Shown here piece after piece: positions 1-6,361 of a DNA stretch of 8,713 nt. The notes below the pieces were generated by a model, which searched no databases, was not told the DNA's origin, and was given only the letters and a program-made list of their open reading frames with translations. The translations under genes and the position numbers were made by a program. Positions within the stretch are counted from its first letter, which is position 1. Every line of letters starts with the position of its first letter. The stretch lies in assembly GCA_030041195.1 (NCBI GenBank), contig JASHOI010000497.1, positions 1-8,713 on the forward strand, written 5' to 3'. Source of the stretch: Streptosporangiaceae bacterium. Its GTDB lineage: Bacteria; Actinomycetota; Actinomycetes; Streptosporangiales; Streptosporangiaceae.

Positions 1-2128
1 GGGCGATCTGCCGGGTGTGCTCACCGGGCGCGGGTGCGGGCCGCAGCGGCGGATCGGGGATGCCGGAAAAACGGGCCGCGCGGGCGTTGGCCGGGACCGG
101 CCCGGACAGCAGGTGGTGGGACATCGTGCGGAACGACTCGCGGTCGGCCAGGTGCGGATCGGCGAGCAGGTCCGGCAGCCGCAGCATCACCCCGGCGGGC
201 ACGCCCCCGCCCGGCTCCGGCCCGCCGAGGATGCCCGCGAGCCGGGCCCGGTCACGGTCGTCCCGGACGTCGATCACGCACCATTCGTCGTCTCCGGCGC
301 ACCGGAACACCGCGGCCGTCCCGGTGCCGGCTCCCGAGGCGCCCGCGGCCAGCACGGGCCCGAGGTGGGTCAGCGCGACGTCGGCTTGCGCGGTCTGCAG
401 CGCCGCGCCGCGGCCGGAGCGCCCGCGGCCGATCACCGCCGCCAGCACCGCGACGGCGGCGACGTGGGCCGCGACGTGATCGGGGTAGACGGTCGCCCCG
501 TCGCAGAACGCGCCGGTCCGGTCCTGCCACAGCGCCGACACCCCGCACGACGCGCGGACCAGCGGCCCGTAGCCCATCCGGGTGCGCCACGGCCCGGCCG
601 ACCCGAACGCGCTGCTGTCCGACACGATGATCCGCGGGTTGATCCGGGACAGCTCGGCGTGCGACAGGCCGAGCGCTTCCAGCGTGCCCGGCTTGAAGTT
701 CGCGAGCACCACGTCGGCCTGCCGGACGAGCTCGGTGAAGAGCCGGCCGCCCGCCTCGCTGCGCAGGTCCAGGCCGAGGCCGCGCTTGTTGCGCTGCCCC
801 CACGCGAACGAGGCGTTCATCCCGCCGCCCCGCCGGGTCTGGCGCAGGCCATCGGGGAACGCCGAGTTCTCCACCTTGATCACGTCGGCGCCCTGGTCGG
901 CCAGCAGCCGTCCCAGCTCAGCGCCGAAGACGATCACGCCGAGGTCCAGGACCCGCAGGCCGGCCAGCGGGCCGCCGGCCAGCCCGTCACCCAGCCCCAG
1001 GACGGGCGGCTCCGGCCGCGCCCCCAGCGCCGCCGCGTCGTGCTGGCCAGGATCCGGAGCCGGCCGGCGCAGCCCGGCCCGGGCACCATCAACGCGGACG
1101 TAGCCGGACGGGACCCGGGTCCGCACGCCGCCGCCGATTTCGGCGTCGATGAACGTGCCGGCCTCCAGGAAGTGGCTTGCGGTCAGCACCTCGTCCGGGG
1201 TGAGCACCCCCGCCACCGGGACGCCGCGCCGGGCACCCTCTGCCACCAGGTCCGCGCGTTTGTGCCCGGCGAACAGCGCGGCGATCAGCGGGCTGAGCCG
1301 GCCGGCGGCCGCGAACCGGGCCGGGATCGCGTCGTAGCGCGGATCGGCGAACTCCGCTGGCGAGCCGAGCCAGCCGAACATCGCGCGCCACTGACGGCGC
1401 GACAGCAGGCAGAGCCGGACGGCACCGTCGGCGCACCGGAACACCGGGTAGACGTCTGCCGCGTCCGGACGGCCGCGCGGGAAGGACTCGGCCCGGCCGG
1501 CCGCCGCCGAACCCTGGGTGCCGAAGCCCGGGTCGAAGCCGTGCACGACGGCCTCCAGCGCGCTGACGTCCACGTGCTCGCCCACGCCGGTGCGCAGCCG
1601 GCTGACGTAGCCGACCAGCGCGGCCCAGGCGGCGTGCACCGCCACCGTATGGCCGATCAGCCCCGGCGGCGGGAGCACCGGCTCAGCGCCTGGCCGCCCG
1701 GAACGGGACAGCACGCCGCCGAGCGCGGCCAGCACCGGCTCGGTCGCCTCGAAGTCCCGGTACGGCCCGGTCCGGCCGAAGCCGGTCACCGAGACCACGA
1801 CCAGACCAGGGAGTGCCTGCCGGAGTACACCCGGGGTCAGCCGGCGCCGCTGCGCTGTCTCCCACCGCAGCGACTCGAGCAGGATGTCCGCGTTCCCGGC
1901 CAGCCGAAGCAACTCCGCCCGGCCCGCCTCGTCGTCCAGATCGAGCAGCACGCTGTGCTTGTTCGCGTTGCGCAGCCCGAACGCGACCGGATCGGCCCGA
2001 TCGGCCGAGCCGCCGGTCGGCTCGACGAGGATCACCTCCGCCCCGAGGTCGGCCAGGTAGCGCCCGCAGTGCTGCGCGGCCCCGTCGGTGAGGTCGAGCA
2101 CCCGCAGGCCGGCCAGCGGCAGGTCCAC
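1..2128 (-). CDS. Tandem-fused CaiB/BaiF family III CoA transferase (3' end cut by window edge)
   Basis: Family III CoA transferases move CoA between acyl-CoA and free acids through an aspartyl-CoA thioester. The frame is open for 709 codons from a GTG at 2128 to the left edge. The last visible residues (PAPAPGEHTRQIA) match the usual C-terminal motif, so only a few residues are missing. Two copies of the fold are fused: half 1 begins PLAGLRVLDLTD (about residues 4-15), half 2 begins PLAGLRVLDLG (about 387-397), and the junction near 370 keeps a PAPDPGQH end-motif. TGxGEHVDVS of half 1 and SGRG of half 2 mark the active-site region. Counting back 21 residues gives Asp550 in half 2 (YPDHVAAH) but Gly159 in half 1 (LIGHTVAV), so only half 2 seems catalytic. 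The GTG lies 5 bases after the oxygenase stop; GGAG about 10 bases upstream is a plausible ribosome site. This spacing implies one operon. There is no in-frame ATG near the start. The family call is firm; the substrate is unknown. Confidence 0.88.
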   Translation of the reverse strand, partial: MDLPLAGLRVLDLTDGAAQHCGRYLADLGAEVILVEPTGGSADRADPVAFGLRNANKHSVLLDLDDEAGRAELLRLAGNADILLESLRWETAQRRRLTPGVLRQALPGLVVVSVTGFGRTGPYRDFEATEPVLAALGGVLSRSGRPGAEPVLPPPGLIGHTVAVHAAWAALVGYVSRLRTGVGEHVDVSALEAVVHGFDPGFGTQGSAAAGRAESFPRGRPDAADVYPVFRCADGAVRLCLLSRRQWRAMFGWLGSPAEFADPRYDAIPARFAAAGRLSPLIAALFAGHKRADLVAEGARRGVPVAGVLTPDEVLTASHFLEAGTFIDAEIGGGVRTRVPSGYVRVDGARAGLRRPAPDPGQHDAAALGARPEPPVLGLGDGLAGGPLAGLRVLDLGVIVFGAELGRLLADQGADVIKVENSAFPDGLRQTRRGGGMNASFAWGQRNKRGLGLDLRSEAGGRLFTELVRQADVVLANFKPGTLEALGLSHAELSRINPRIIVSDSSAFGSAGPWRTRMGYGPLVRASCGVSALWQDRTGAFCDGATVYPDHVAAHVAAVAVLAAVIGRGRSGRGAALQTAQADVALTHLGPVLAAGASGAGTGTAAVFRCAGDDEWCVIDVRDDRDRARLAGILGGPEPGGGVPAGVMLRLPDLLADPHLADRESFRTMSHHLLSGPVPANARAARFSGIPDPPLRPAPAPGEHTRQIA

Positions 2129-2133
2129 GGCGC

Positions 2134-3309
2134 TCAGGCTCCGGCGAGCAGCGCGGAAAGCTCGCGGTGGAAGATCTGGTTGACCACCTCGTTGCGGCCC
2201 AGCAGCATCCCGGCCGCGTCGGCGCTGGCGAGCCCCTGCTGCGACGCGCGCAGCAGCGGGAAGTCCTCCTGATGCAGCACGGCCAGCAGGATCTGCCAGT
2301 TCTTGTCCCACACATACTCGTAGCGCTCCGGCGCCATCCCGCTGGCCGCCAGCGTCGGGACCAGCAGCCGCATCTCCATCCGGCACCGCCCCGGGTCGGC
2401 CGGGTGCGGCCGGAACGTGAGCAGCTCGAAGTGGTCGTCGGGCTGGCGCAGCAGCGTGCTGTTGGGCAGCAGGAAGTGCCCCTCGGTGACGTAGCGGCCG
2501 AGGTCGCGGTCGCCCGGGTCTTCCTCGAGCCACCGGTCGATGGCCTTGCGCGGGCTAACCATGCGGGCGTGGTGGCCGAAGTCCTCGACGGTCTGGACGT
2601 TGGTGTGGATGTGCTTGCCCGCGGTGTTCGGGTGCGCGTACTGGATGTGGTAGTTGTCCACGAACGCGTCCTGCATCAGCTTCCAGTTGGCGGGCTCGTC
2701 GAACCCCTCGGACCGGATCGCGGTCAGCTCGCCGAGCCGGTAGCCGGCCAGGATCTCATCCATCTCCGGCCCCAGCCAGGCGGCGACGTCGATCGCCGGG
2801 CCGGCCCGGTCGACCATCCAGATGAGGCCGTGCCGCTCGTCGCACGGCAGCTCCACGAGCCCGTGCTGGGACCGGTCCACCTCGCCGAAGGTGTTTTCCC
2901 GCGTGATCGCGCGCAGCGACCCGTCGATGTTGTACGACCACCGGTGATAGCCGCAAGAGAAGAGCCGGCAGCGCCCGCGTTCCTGCTCCTCCAGCATCGC
3001 GCCGCGGTGCCGGCACACGTTGACGAACGCCCGTACCGACCCGTCCTGCTGCCGGGCCACGATGACCCGGTTGCGCGGCATCTGCAGCGTGATGAAGTCG
3101 TTGGGCTCCGGCAGTTCGCTGCCGTGGGCCACGATCGACGGCACCCGGCCGAACACCAGGTCGCGTTCCCGCTGCGCGAGACCGGGATCGGTGTACTGCT
3201 CCGGGCCGAACGGCACGAGCTGGCTGGCCGTGTCCGTGCTCTGCTGGCGCAGGTGCTCCAGCGTCCGGCGGATCCGGTCGCTGCGCGTGGCAACGGCGGT
3301 CGGTGTCAT
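2134..3309 (-). CDS. Rieske non-heme iron oxygenase, alpha (catalytic) subunit
   Basis: This 391-aa protein is the terminal oxygenase of a two- or three-component Rieske system that hydroxylates or demethylates an organic substrate with O2 and electrons from a ferredoxin/reductase. The Rieske [2Fe-2S] motif is complete: Cys99-x-His101, 17 residues, then Cys119-x2-His122. The mononuclear iron site follows as Asp218-Asn-Tyr-His221-x4-His226, with the same D-x2-H-x4-H spacing as naphthalene dioxygenase. The likely third ligand is Asp349 in HQEDFPLL. Length is at the short end of the normal alpha-subunit range. The ATG at 3309 is chosen because GAGGAGG lies 4 bases upstream and homology begins soon after; the frame stays open to 3699 but overlaps tetR and has no such support. 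It is first in an apparent operon with the CoA transferase and diverges from tetR. Neither a beta subunit nor electron-transfer partners are visible. Aromatic, carnitine-like, terpenoid or sterol substrates are all possible; the sequence does not decide. Confidence 0.93.
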   Translation of the reverse strand: MTPTAVATRSDRIRRTLEHLRQQSTDTASQLVPFGPEQYTDPGLAQRERDLVFGRVPSIVAHGSELPEPNDFITLQMPRNRVIVARQQDGSVRAFVNVCRHRGAMLEEQERGRCRLFSCGYHRWSYNIDGSLRAITRENTFGEVDRSQHGLVELPCDERHGLIWMVDRAGPAIDVAAWLGPEMDEILAGYRLGELTAIRSEGFDEPANWKLMQDAFVDNYHIQYAHPNTAGKHIHTNVQTVEDFGHHARMVSPRKAIDRWLEEDPGDRDLGRYVTEGHFLLPNSTLLRQPDDHFELLTFRPHPADPGRCRMEMRLLVPTLAASGMAPERYEYVWDKNWQILLAVLHQEDFPLLRASQQGLASADAAGMLLGRNEVVNQIFHRELSALLAGA

Positions 3310-3313
3310 CGGG

Positions 3314-3320
3314 CCTCCTC
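3314..3320 (-). promoter_or_regulatory. Strong Shine-Dalgarno of the Rieske oxygenase gene
   Basis: GAGGAGG reads on the minus strand with a 4-base spacer to the ATG at 3309. It fixes the oxygenase start against the longer open frame that runs on to 3699. Confidence 0.8.
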
Positions 3321-3340
3321 GTGACGGCGCCGCAGAATAT

Positions 3341-3353
3341 CTATAGTCTTTAG
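3341..3353. promoter_or_regulatory. Candidate TetR operator overlapping divergent -10 elements
   Basis: The plus strand reads CTATAGTCTTTAG, an imperfect palindrome (CTAWAG-A-CTWTAG on the minus strand) with one mismatched pair. It sits in an AT-rich island inside otherwise GC-rich DNA between the divergent oxygenase and tetR genes. TATAGT (3342-3347, plus) and TATAGA (3345-3340, minus) within it resemble -10 hexamers; no convincing -35 is seen on either strand. Autoregulating TetR proteins commonly bind in such a position, so this is a reasonable operator guess, not a demonstrated site. Confidence 0.4.
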
Positions 3354-3365
3354 GTTTACCCGATC

Positions 3366-3390
3366 GGAGCCGCCGTGGGAAGAGGGCTCC
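3366..3390. repeat. Short inverted repeat GGAGCC/GGCTCC upstream of tetR
   Basis: GGAGCC (3366-3371) and GGCTCC (3385-3390) are perfect 6-bp arms around 13 bases, just upstream of the tetR start. It could be a second regulator site or a chance pairing in GC-rich DNA. A GATAAT at 3395-3400 follows. If that were the -10 of tetR, the transcript would start almost at the ATG, but no -35 supports it. Confidence 0.25.
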
Positions 3391-3408
3391 CTGAGATAAT
3401 GAGGAACC

Positions 3409-4107
3409 ATGCCCCGGCCATCCACCCCGCTGATCAGTCACGACGCTGTGGTCGAGGCCTCGCTGCGCATCATCGACGGTGCGGGGCTCGACAGCTTCAG
3501 CCTGCCGCGGCTCGCCCGGGAGCTGAACGTTCAGGCGCCGTCGCTGTACCACCACTTCCAGGACCGGGCCGACATCCTGCGCACGGTCGCCCGGGCGATC
3601 GTGCTGCGGAGCCGGGTCCCGGACCCGGCGGACTGCCCGACCTGGGTCGACTGGTTCGTCGGCATCAGCATGTCGTTCCGCCGGGCCGTGCTGAGCCACC
3701 GGAACGCGGCGCCGATCCTGCTCGAGTTCATGCCCCGGGACATCGTGGTCAGGAACTACGAGCTGGGTGTCCAGATCCTGGCCGAGGTCGGCGTGCCGGC
3801 CGACCGGCGGATCCTGGTCATCGACGGGCTGGACACGATCACGCTGGGGGCGTCGCTGGCCGCGGCGGCGAAGAGCCCGGCGCGGTCGGGCCAGGTGTTC
3901 GCGAACGTGGACGCCGGCGCGGAGCCGATGCTCGCCGCTGCGCTGACCGCCAACACCCGGACCGCCGAGGAGCTGTTCGCGGACTCGATCCGCAGCTTCC
4001 TGCGGGGCGCGGTCCCCGAGGTGCCGCCCGACGCTCCCGCGCCGCGCGCGCTGCTCGAGCGGTACCGCGAGATCCGCCCGGACGCGCCGGGGCCGCTGCC
4101 GTCCTAG
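3409..4107 (+). CDS. TetR/AcrR-family transcriptional regulator
   Basis: This 232-aa protein has the usual TetR layout. The N-terminal DNA-binding domain spans about residues 9-57, with the helix-turn-helix in SLPRLARELNVQAPSLYHHF (31-50); the YHHF recognition-helix end is typical of the family. An alpha-helical ligand-binding and dimerisation domain follows (about 75-205), then a Pro-rich tail. The ATG at 3409 has GAGG four bases upstream. Being divergent from the Rieske oxygenase/CoA transferase operon, it most likely represses that operon and its own gene until a pathway substrate or CoA ester binds; this is inferred from gene order. Its TAG stop overlaps the stop of the convergent PIN remnant in one CTAG. 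The family is certain; the ligand is unknown. Confidence 0.93.
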   Translation: MPRPSTPLISHDAVVEASLRIIDGAGLDSFSLPRLARELNVQAPSLYHHFQDRADILRTVARAIVLRSRVPDPADCPTWVDWFVGISMSFRRAVLSHRNAAPILLEFMPRDIVVRNYELGVQILAEVGVPADRRILVIDGLDTITLGASLAAAAKSPARSGQVFANVDAGAEPMLAAALTANTRTAEELFADSIRSFLRGAVPEVPPDAPAPRALLERYREIRPDAPGPLPS

Positions 4108-4442
4108 CGGAGCGACTGGACACTGACGTTGGGATGCTCGCGAGCAAGAGACCGCAGATTGTCAGCGTCACCAGTTGCGACGAGCCCGCCGCCAAGGCGG
4201 ATCGCGGTCGCGACGACGAGAGCGTCGACGGTGTGGCACGAGTCCAGCCGGTCGCGATAGCGGAGGCCGCCAGCCAGCCGCGCCATGGCCTGCCCCATCG
4301 TGATCGGCCGGATGCCGTGCCCCAGCACGCGATCGAGGGCGGCGTCGGCCGGAATGCCGCGGTATGCCTCGGCTAGCACCGCCGTGGGCACCCGGACGGG
4401 CATCGCCGCCACCAAGATGCCAGGCGGGCCCGCCCCGAGCAT
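4104..4442 (-). pseudogene. 5'-truncated PIN-domain (VapC-like) toxin remnant
   Basis: The frame encodes up to 112 residues resembling the C-terminal two thirds of actinobacterial PIN-domain ribonucleases, the toxin halves of VapBC-type pairs. Recognisable blocks are VPTAVLAEAYRG (18-29, with the conserved Glu25), TVDALVVATA (71-80, Asp73) and VATGDADNLRSLA (88-100, Asp92 and Asp94). The opening beta strand with the first catalytic Asp (normally LDTS or LDAS near residue 5) is absent. The only upstream ATG (4442) lies in the loop of the neighbouring gene's terminator, no ribosome site precedes it, and the frame meets a stop at 4472-4470. No antitoxin gene fits upstream. I read it as a remnant whose 5' end and antitoxin were lost when the neighbouring propeller gene was juxtaposed. 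Less likely, it is a short expressed protein from the ATG at 4403. It converges on tetR. Confidence 0.62.
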
Positions 4443-4455
4443 TCGGGGCGGGCCC
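4426..4455 (-). terminator. Perfect 13-bp stem-loop terminator of the propeller gene
   Basis: GGGCCCGCCCCGA (4426-4438) and TCGGGGCGGGCCC (4443-4455) are exact reverse complements around a GCAT loop, 18 bases past the TAA of the minus-strand propeller gene. No T-run follows, as is common for actinobacterial hairpin terminators. The stem is symmetric, so it could stop transcription from either side. Confidence 0.85.
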
Positions 4456-4473
4456 GGAAACTGGCTGGGTTAG

Positions 4474-6198
4474 TTAGGAGACGGTCACCGTCACCGGCGG
4501 TGAGGCGATTCCGTTGGCGACCACGACCAGCGTGCTCTGGCCCGTCGGCGTGCCCGGCGGCAGGGTGAACTGGGTGGAGGATCTGGCGCCGGGAGCGACC
4601 GACACCGAGGACCAGTTGAAGGTCCGGGCGTAGGTCACCACGCCGGTGGCCGAGTTGGTGATCCGCACCAGGGGGAAGTTGGTGTTGTCCTGGACGTCAT
4701 CACCGTAGGCGGCTCCCTGGTCCAGGCCCGCGAGCTGGCTCCCGGCCAGGGAGTAGGTCCCGCCCGCTGCCAGGCTTGTGGAACTGATCGACGAGATCGA
4801 AGGCCTCCATGACGCCTGCGGCGTTCCGCCGGCCGTGTAGACCTCCATCTGGCTGCTGCCGTCGTCGAACAGCACCTGCCCGTTCGGCAGCGCCAGGAAC
4901 CGTGTGTAGTACGACGAGTCGTTCGGCGCGTTGGGCACGTCCGGGATCTGGCTGATCGTGTTCGCGCTCGCGTTGTAGACGAAGAAGTGCGTCGGCGTGT
5001 TGTACACGCAGGCACTGGCGTCGAACAGCACGTTCCCGTCCGGCAGGATCGACCCCGGCCCGTCGGTGCTGTCCATCTCCTGGCCGTCGACGGCCGGGAT
5101 CGTCGGCCCGGCGCTCCACGTTCCCGCCTGGTAGTTATAGAGCGCGGTATCCGTGGGCACGTCCGTCGTGCACGTCGTCGGCGCCTCTTGCGTGCTCGAG
5201 CCGGCCCCGACCACAAACACGTTGCCGCCCGGCAGCTCGACCTGCGGCCCGATCTCAACGACCGGCCACGGATCGACGGGGCTGCCGCCCGCGGCCGTGG
5301 CACCCGCGAAATGCCAGGTCAAGGTGTTCGGGTCGAACAGCTCGGTGTTACCCGGCGCCCAGAGGTCGAGCGTCAGGACCTTGCCGTCCGGCTCCAGGGT
5401 CCAGCCCTCTTCGTCGTTCGGATCGGTCTTACCCGTCGCCGGGATCACCGTCCACGTCAGCGTCTTCGCGTTGAGCAGCGCGTCGTCGACGGTCAGATCC
5501 GGATTCGTGAGGCAGGTCTGGCACGGCTGCATGAGCATGAAGGTGCCGTTGTCCAGGACCTCGCTGGCGGCATCGCCCATGTTCGTCCAGCCCCGCGGCG
5601 GTGCGACGGACCTCCAGGTGTTGGTCACCGGGTTGTAGATCGCGCCCTGGTCCGACCACACCGCGTTTTCGCCGATGTACTCGCCGCCCTCGACGATCAT
5701 GCGGCCGTCGGGCAGAATCGCCGAGCCGAAGTACAGCGGCGTGTACCCGGCGGGCATCGACGCGATCTGGCTCCACGTCCCGTCGATGTAGCTGCCGTTG
5801 GCGGCCGGCGTGAGCGCCCACCATTCAGTCGTGCCGCCGGTGACGTTGTTGTCCGGCTCATTGTGAACCAGCACGGTCCCGTTGCTCTCCAGCAGCATCG
5901 TGCCGGGGGTACCGAACGGCGGCGCGTTTTCCAGTGGAGTCCACGGTGACGATGACGACGAGGAGGATGCCATGTCCGCGGGGCGGAGGTCCGCCGCCTT
6001 CCCTGACGGCGCCGCGTGCTCCAACGGCGGGCGGGCGCCAACCCCCGCCGGTCCCTGTGCGGCGGCCGGAGCGGTCGTGCCCACGCTGAGCCGCTGCACG
6101 GGCGCATTCGGCGTCGTGGCGATCACAAGTCCTGCCGCCGCGGCGATGCACGCAGCCGCGCCGGCGAGTGCGGCAGATCGATGGCGTAACGAGATCAT
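4474..6198 (-). CDS. Secreted seven-repeat kelch/galactose-oxidase-like beta-propeller protein
   Basis: This 574-aa protein begins with a Sec-type signal peptide (RHR at 5-7, hydrophobic stretch about 9-27), then a low-complexity Ala/Pro/Ser linker with seven serines at 78-84. Seven repeats of the L-P-D/N-G-x-V-L type follow: near 102-111, 161-169, 214-222, 268-276, 321-329, 384-392 and 436-444. This fits a seven-bladed beta-propeller. From about 465 a C-terminal beta-sandwich (QLAGLDQGAAYGDD, then YARTFNWSS at 523-531, ending in a VTVTVS strand) resembles the end domain of kelch and galactose/glyoxal-oxidase-like proteins. The Tyr-His of those oxidases is replaced by YYT (430-432), and no His lies in the C-terminal ligand region, so copper-radical catalysis is doubtful; a binding or cell-surface role is more likely. 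CxxC at 226-229 plus Cys343 and Cys397 may form disulfides. The ATG at 6198 has GGGAGG six bases upstream and puts the signal peptide at the N-terminus; an in-frame ATG at 6273 lacks both. Confidence 0.85.
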   Translation of the reverse strand: MISLRHRSAALAGAAACIAAAAGLVIATTPNAPVQRLSVGTTAPAAAQGPAGVGARPPLEHAAPSGKAADLRPADMASSSSSSSPWTPLENAPPFGTPGTMLLESNGTVLVHNEPDNNVTGGTTEWWALTPAANGSYIDGTWSQIASMPAGYTPLYFGSAILPDGRMIVEGGEYIGENAVWSDQGAIYNPVTNTWRSVAPPRGWTNMGDAASEVLDNGTFMLMQPCQTCLTNPDLTVDDALLNAKTLTWTVIPATGKTDPNDEEGWTLEPDGKVLTLDLWAPGNTELFDPNTLTWHFAGATAAGGSPVDPWPVVEIGPQVELPGGNVFVVGAGSSTQEAPTTCTTDVPTDTALYNYQAGTWSAGPTIPAVDGQEMDSTDGPGSILPDGNVLFDASACVYNTPTHFFVYNASANTISQIPDVPNAPNDSSYYTRFLALPNGQVLFDDGSSQMEVYTAGGTPQASWRPSISSISSTSLAAGGTYSLAGSQLAGLDQGAAYGDDVQDNTNFPLVRITNSATGVVTYARTFNWSSVSVAPGARSSTQFTLPPGTPTGQSTLVVVANGIASPPVTVTVS

Positions 6199-6204
6199 CA
6201 AGAA

Positions 6205-6210
6205 CCTCCC
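6205..6210 (-). promoter_or_regulatory. Shine-Dalgarno of the propeller gene
   Basis: GGGAGG reads on the minus strand six bases before the ATG at 6198. It selects this start over the upstream in-frame ATG at 6273. Confidence 0.7.
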
Positions 6211-6241
6211 ATGTGCTCGTTTCGTCCTGCTTTGACCGGGG

Positions 6242-6270
6242 ACGCTACCAGGGCTTTCGGAGCTTGTCTG
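6242..6270 (-). promoter_or_regulatory. Candidate sigma-70-type promoter of the propeller gene
   Basis: On the minus strand CAGACA (6270-6265; four of six bases match TTGACA) is followed after exactly 17 bases by TAGCGT (6247-6242), which fits the actinobacterial TANNNT -10. Transcription would start near 6235 and leave a leader of roughly 37 bases carrying the GGGAGG ribosome site. It is a pattern match only. Confidence 0.42.
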
Positions 6271-6279
6271 CACCTGTTG

Positions 6280-6325
6280 CGCCGCTGGAAACCGAAGCCG
6301 CGATTCGATCGCTGGTTCAGCGGCG
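6280..6325. repeat. 46-base imperfect hairpin between the divergent genes
   Basis: Nested complementary arms are CGCCGCTG (6280-6287) with CAGCGGCG (6318-6325), AACC (6290-6293) with GGTT (6314-6317), and GCGAT (6300-6304) with ATCGC (6308-6312) around a TCG loop. That gives 17 pairs with small bulges. It lies 36 bases before the methyltransferase start and just upstream of the candidate propeller promoter. It may be a structured leader of the methyltransferase transcript, an operator or a cruciform; no known riboswitch is recognised. Confidence 0.4.
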
Positions 6326-6350
6326 TGAGGTGGCAGGATCGGTTGCAGAA

Positions 6351-6356
6351 AGGGGG
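6351..6356 (+). promoter_or_regulatory. Shine-Dalgarno supporting the TTG start of the methyltransferase
   Basis: AGGGGG, preceded by AGAA, ends five bases before the TTG at 6362. The next in-frame ATG (6431) has no comparable site, so the TTG is preferred. Confidence 0.65.
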
Positions 6357-6361
6357 CGAAG

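Noticed and set aside
17..2272. A 751-codon open frame on the plus strand
   Set aside because: It is the antisense shadow of the CoA transferase. Its translation is Arg/Pro/Gly/Gln/His-rich with no domain, while the minus frame gives clear CaiB motifs throughout.
2167..3324. A 385-codon open frame on the plus strand
   Set aside because: It is antisense to the Rieske oxygenase, which has complete metal-binding motifs.
3310..3699. N-terminal extension of the Rieske oxygenase to 3699
   Set aside because: The extension overlaps the divergent tetR gene and spacer and has no domain-like composition. The ATG at 3309 has a strong GAGGAGG.
4987..5949. A 320-codon plus-strand frame inside the propeller gene
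   Set aside because: It is a GC-rich antisense shadow; the minus frame carries the signal peptide and seven kelch-type repeats.
6145..6198. Possible lipobox at Cys17 of the propeller protein
   Set aside because: The residues before it are Ala-Ala-Ala with no Leu at -3, and the hydrophobic stretch continues past the Cys, which fits an ordinary Sec signal better.
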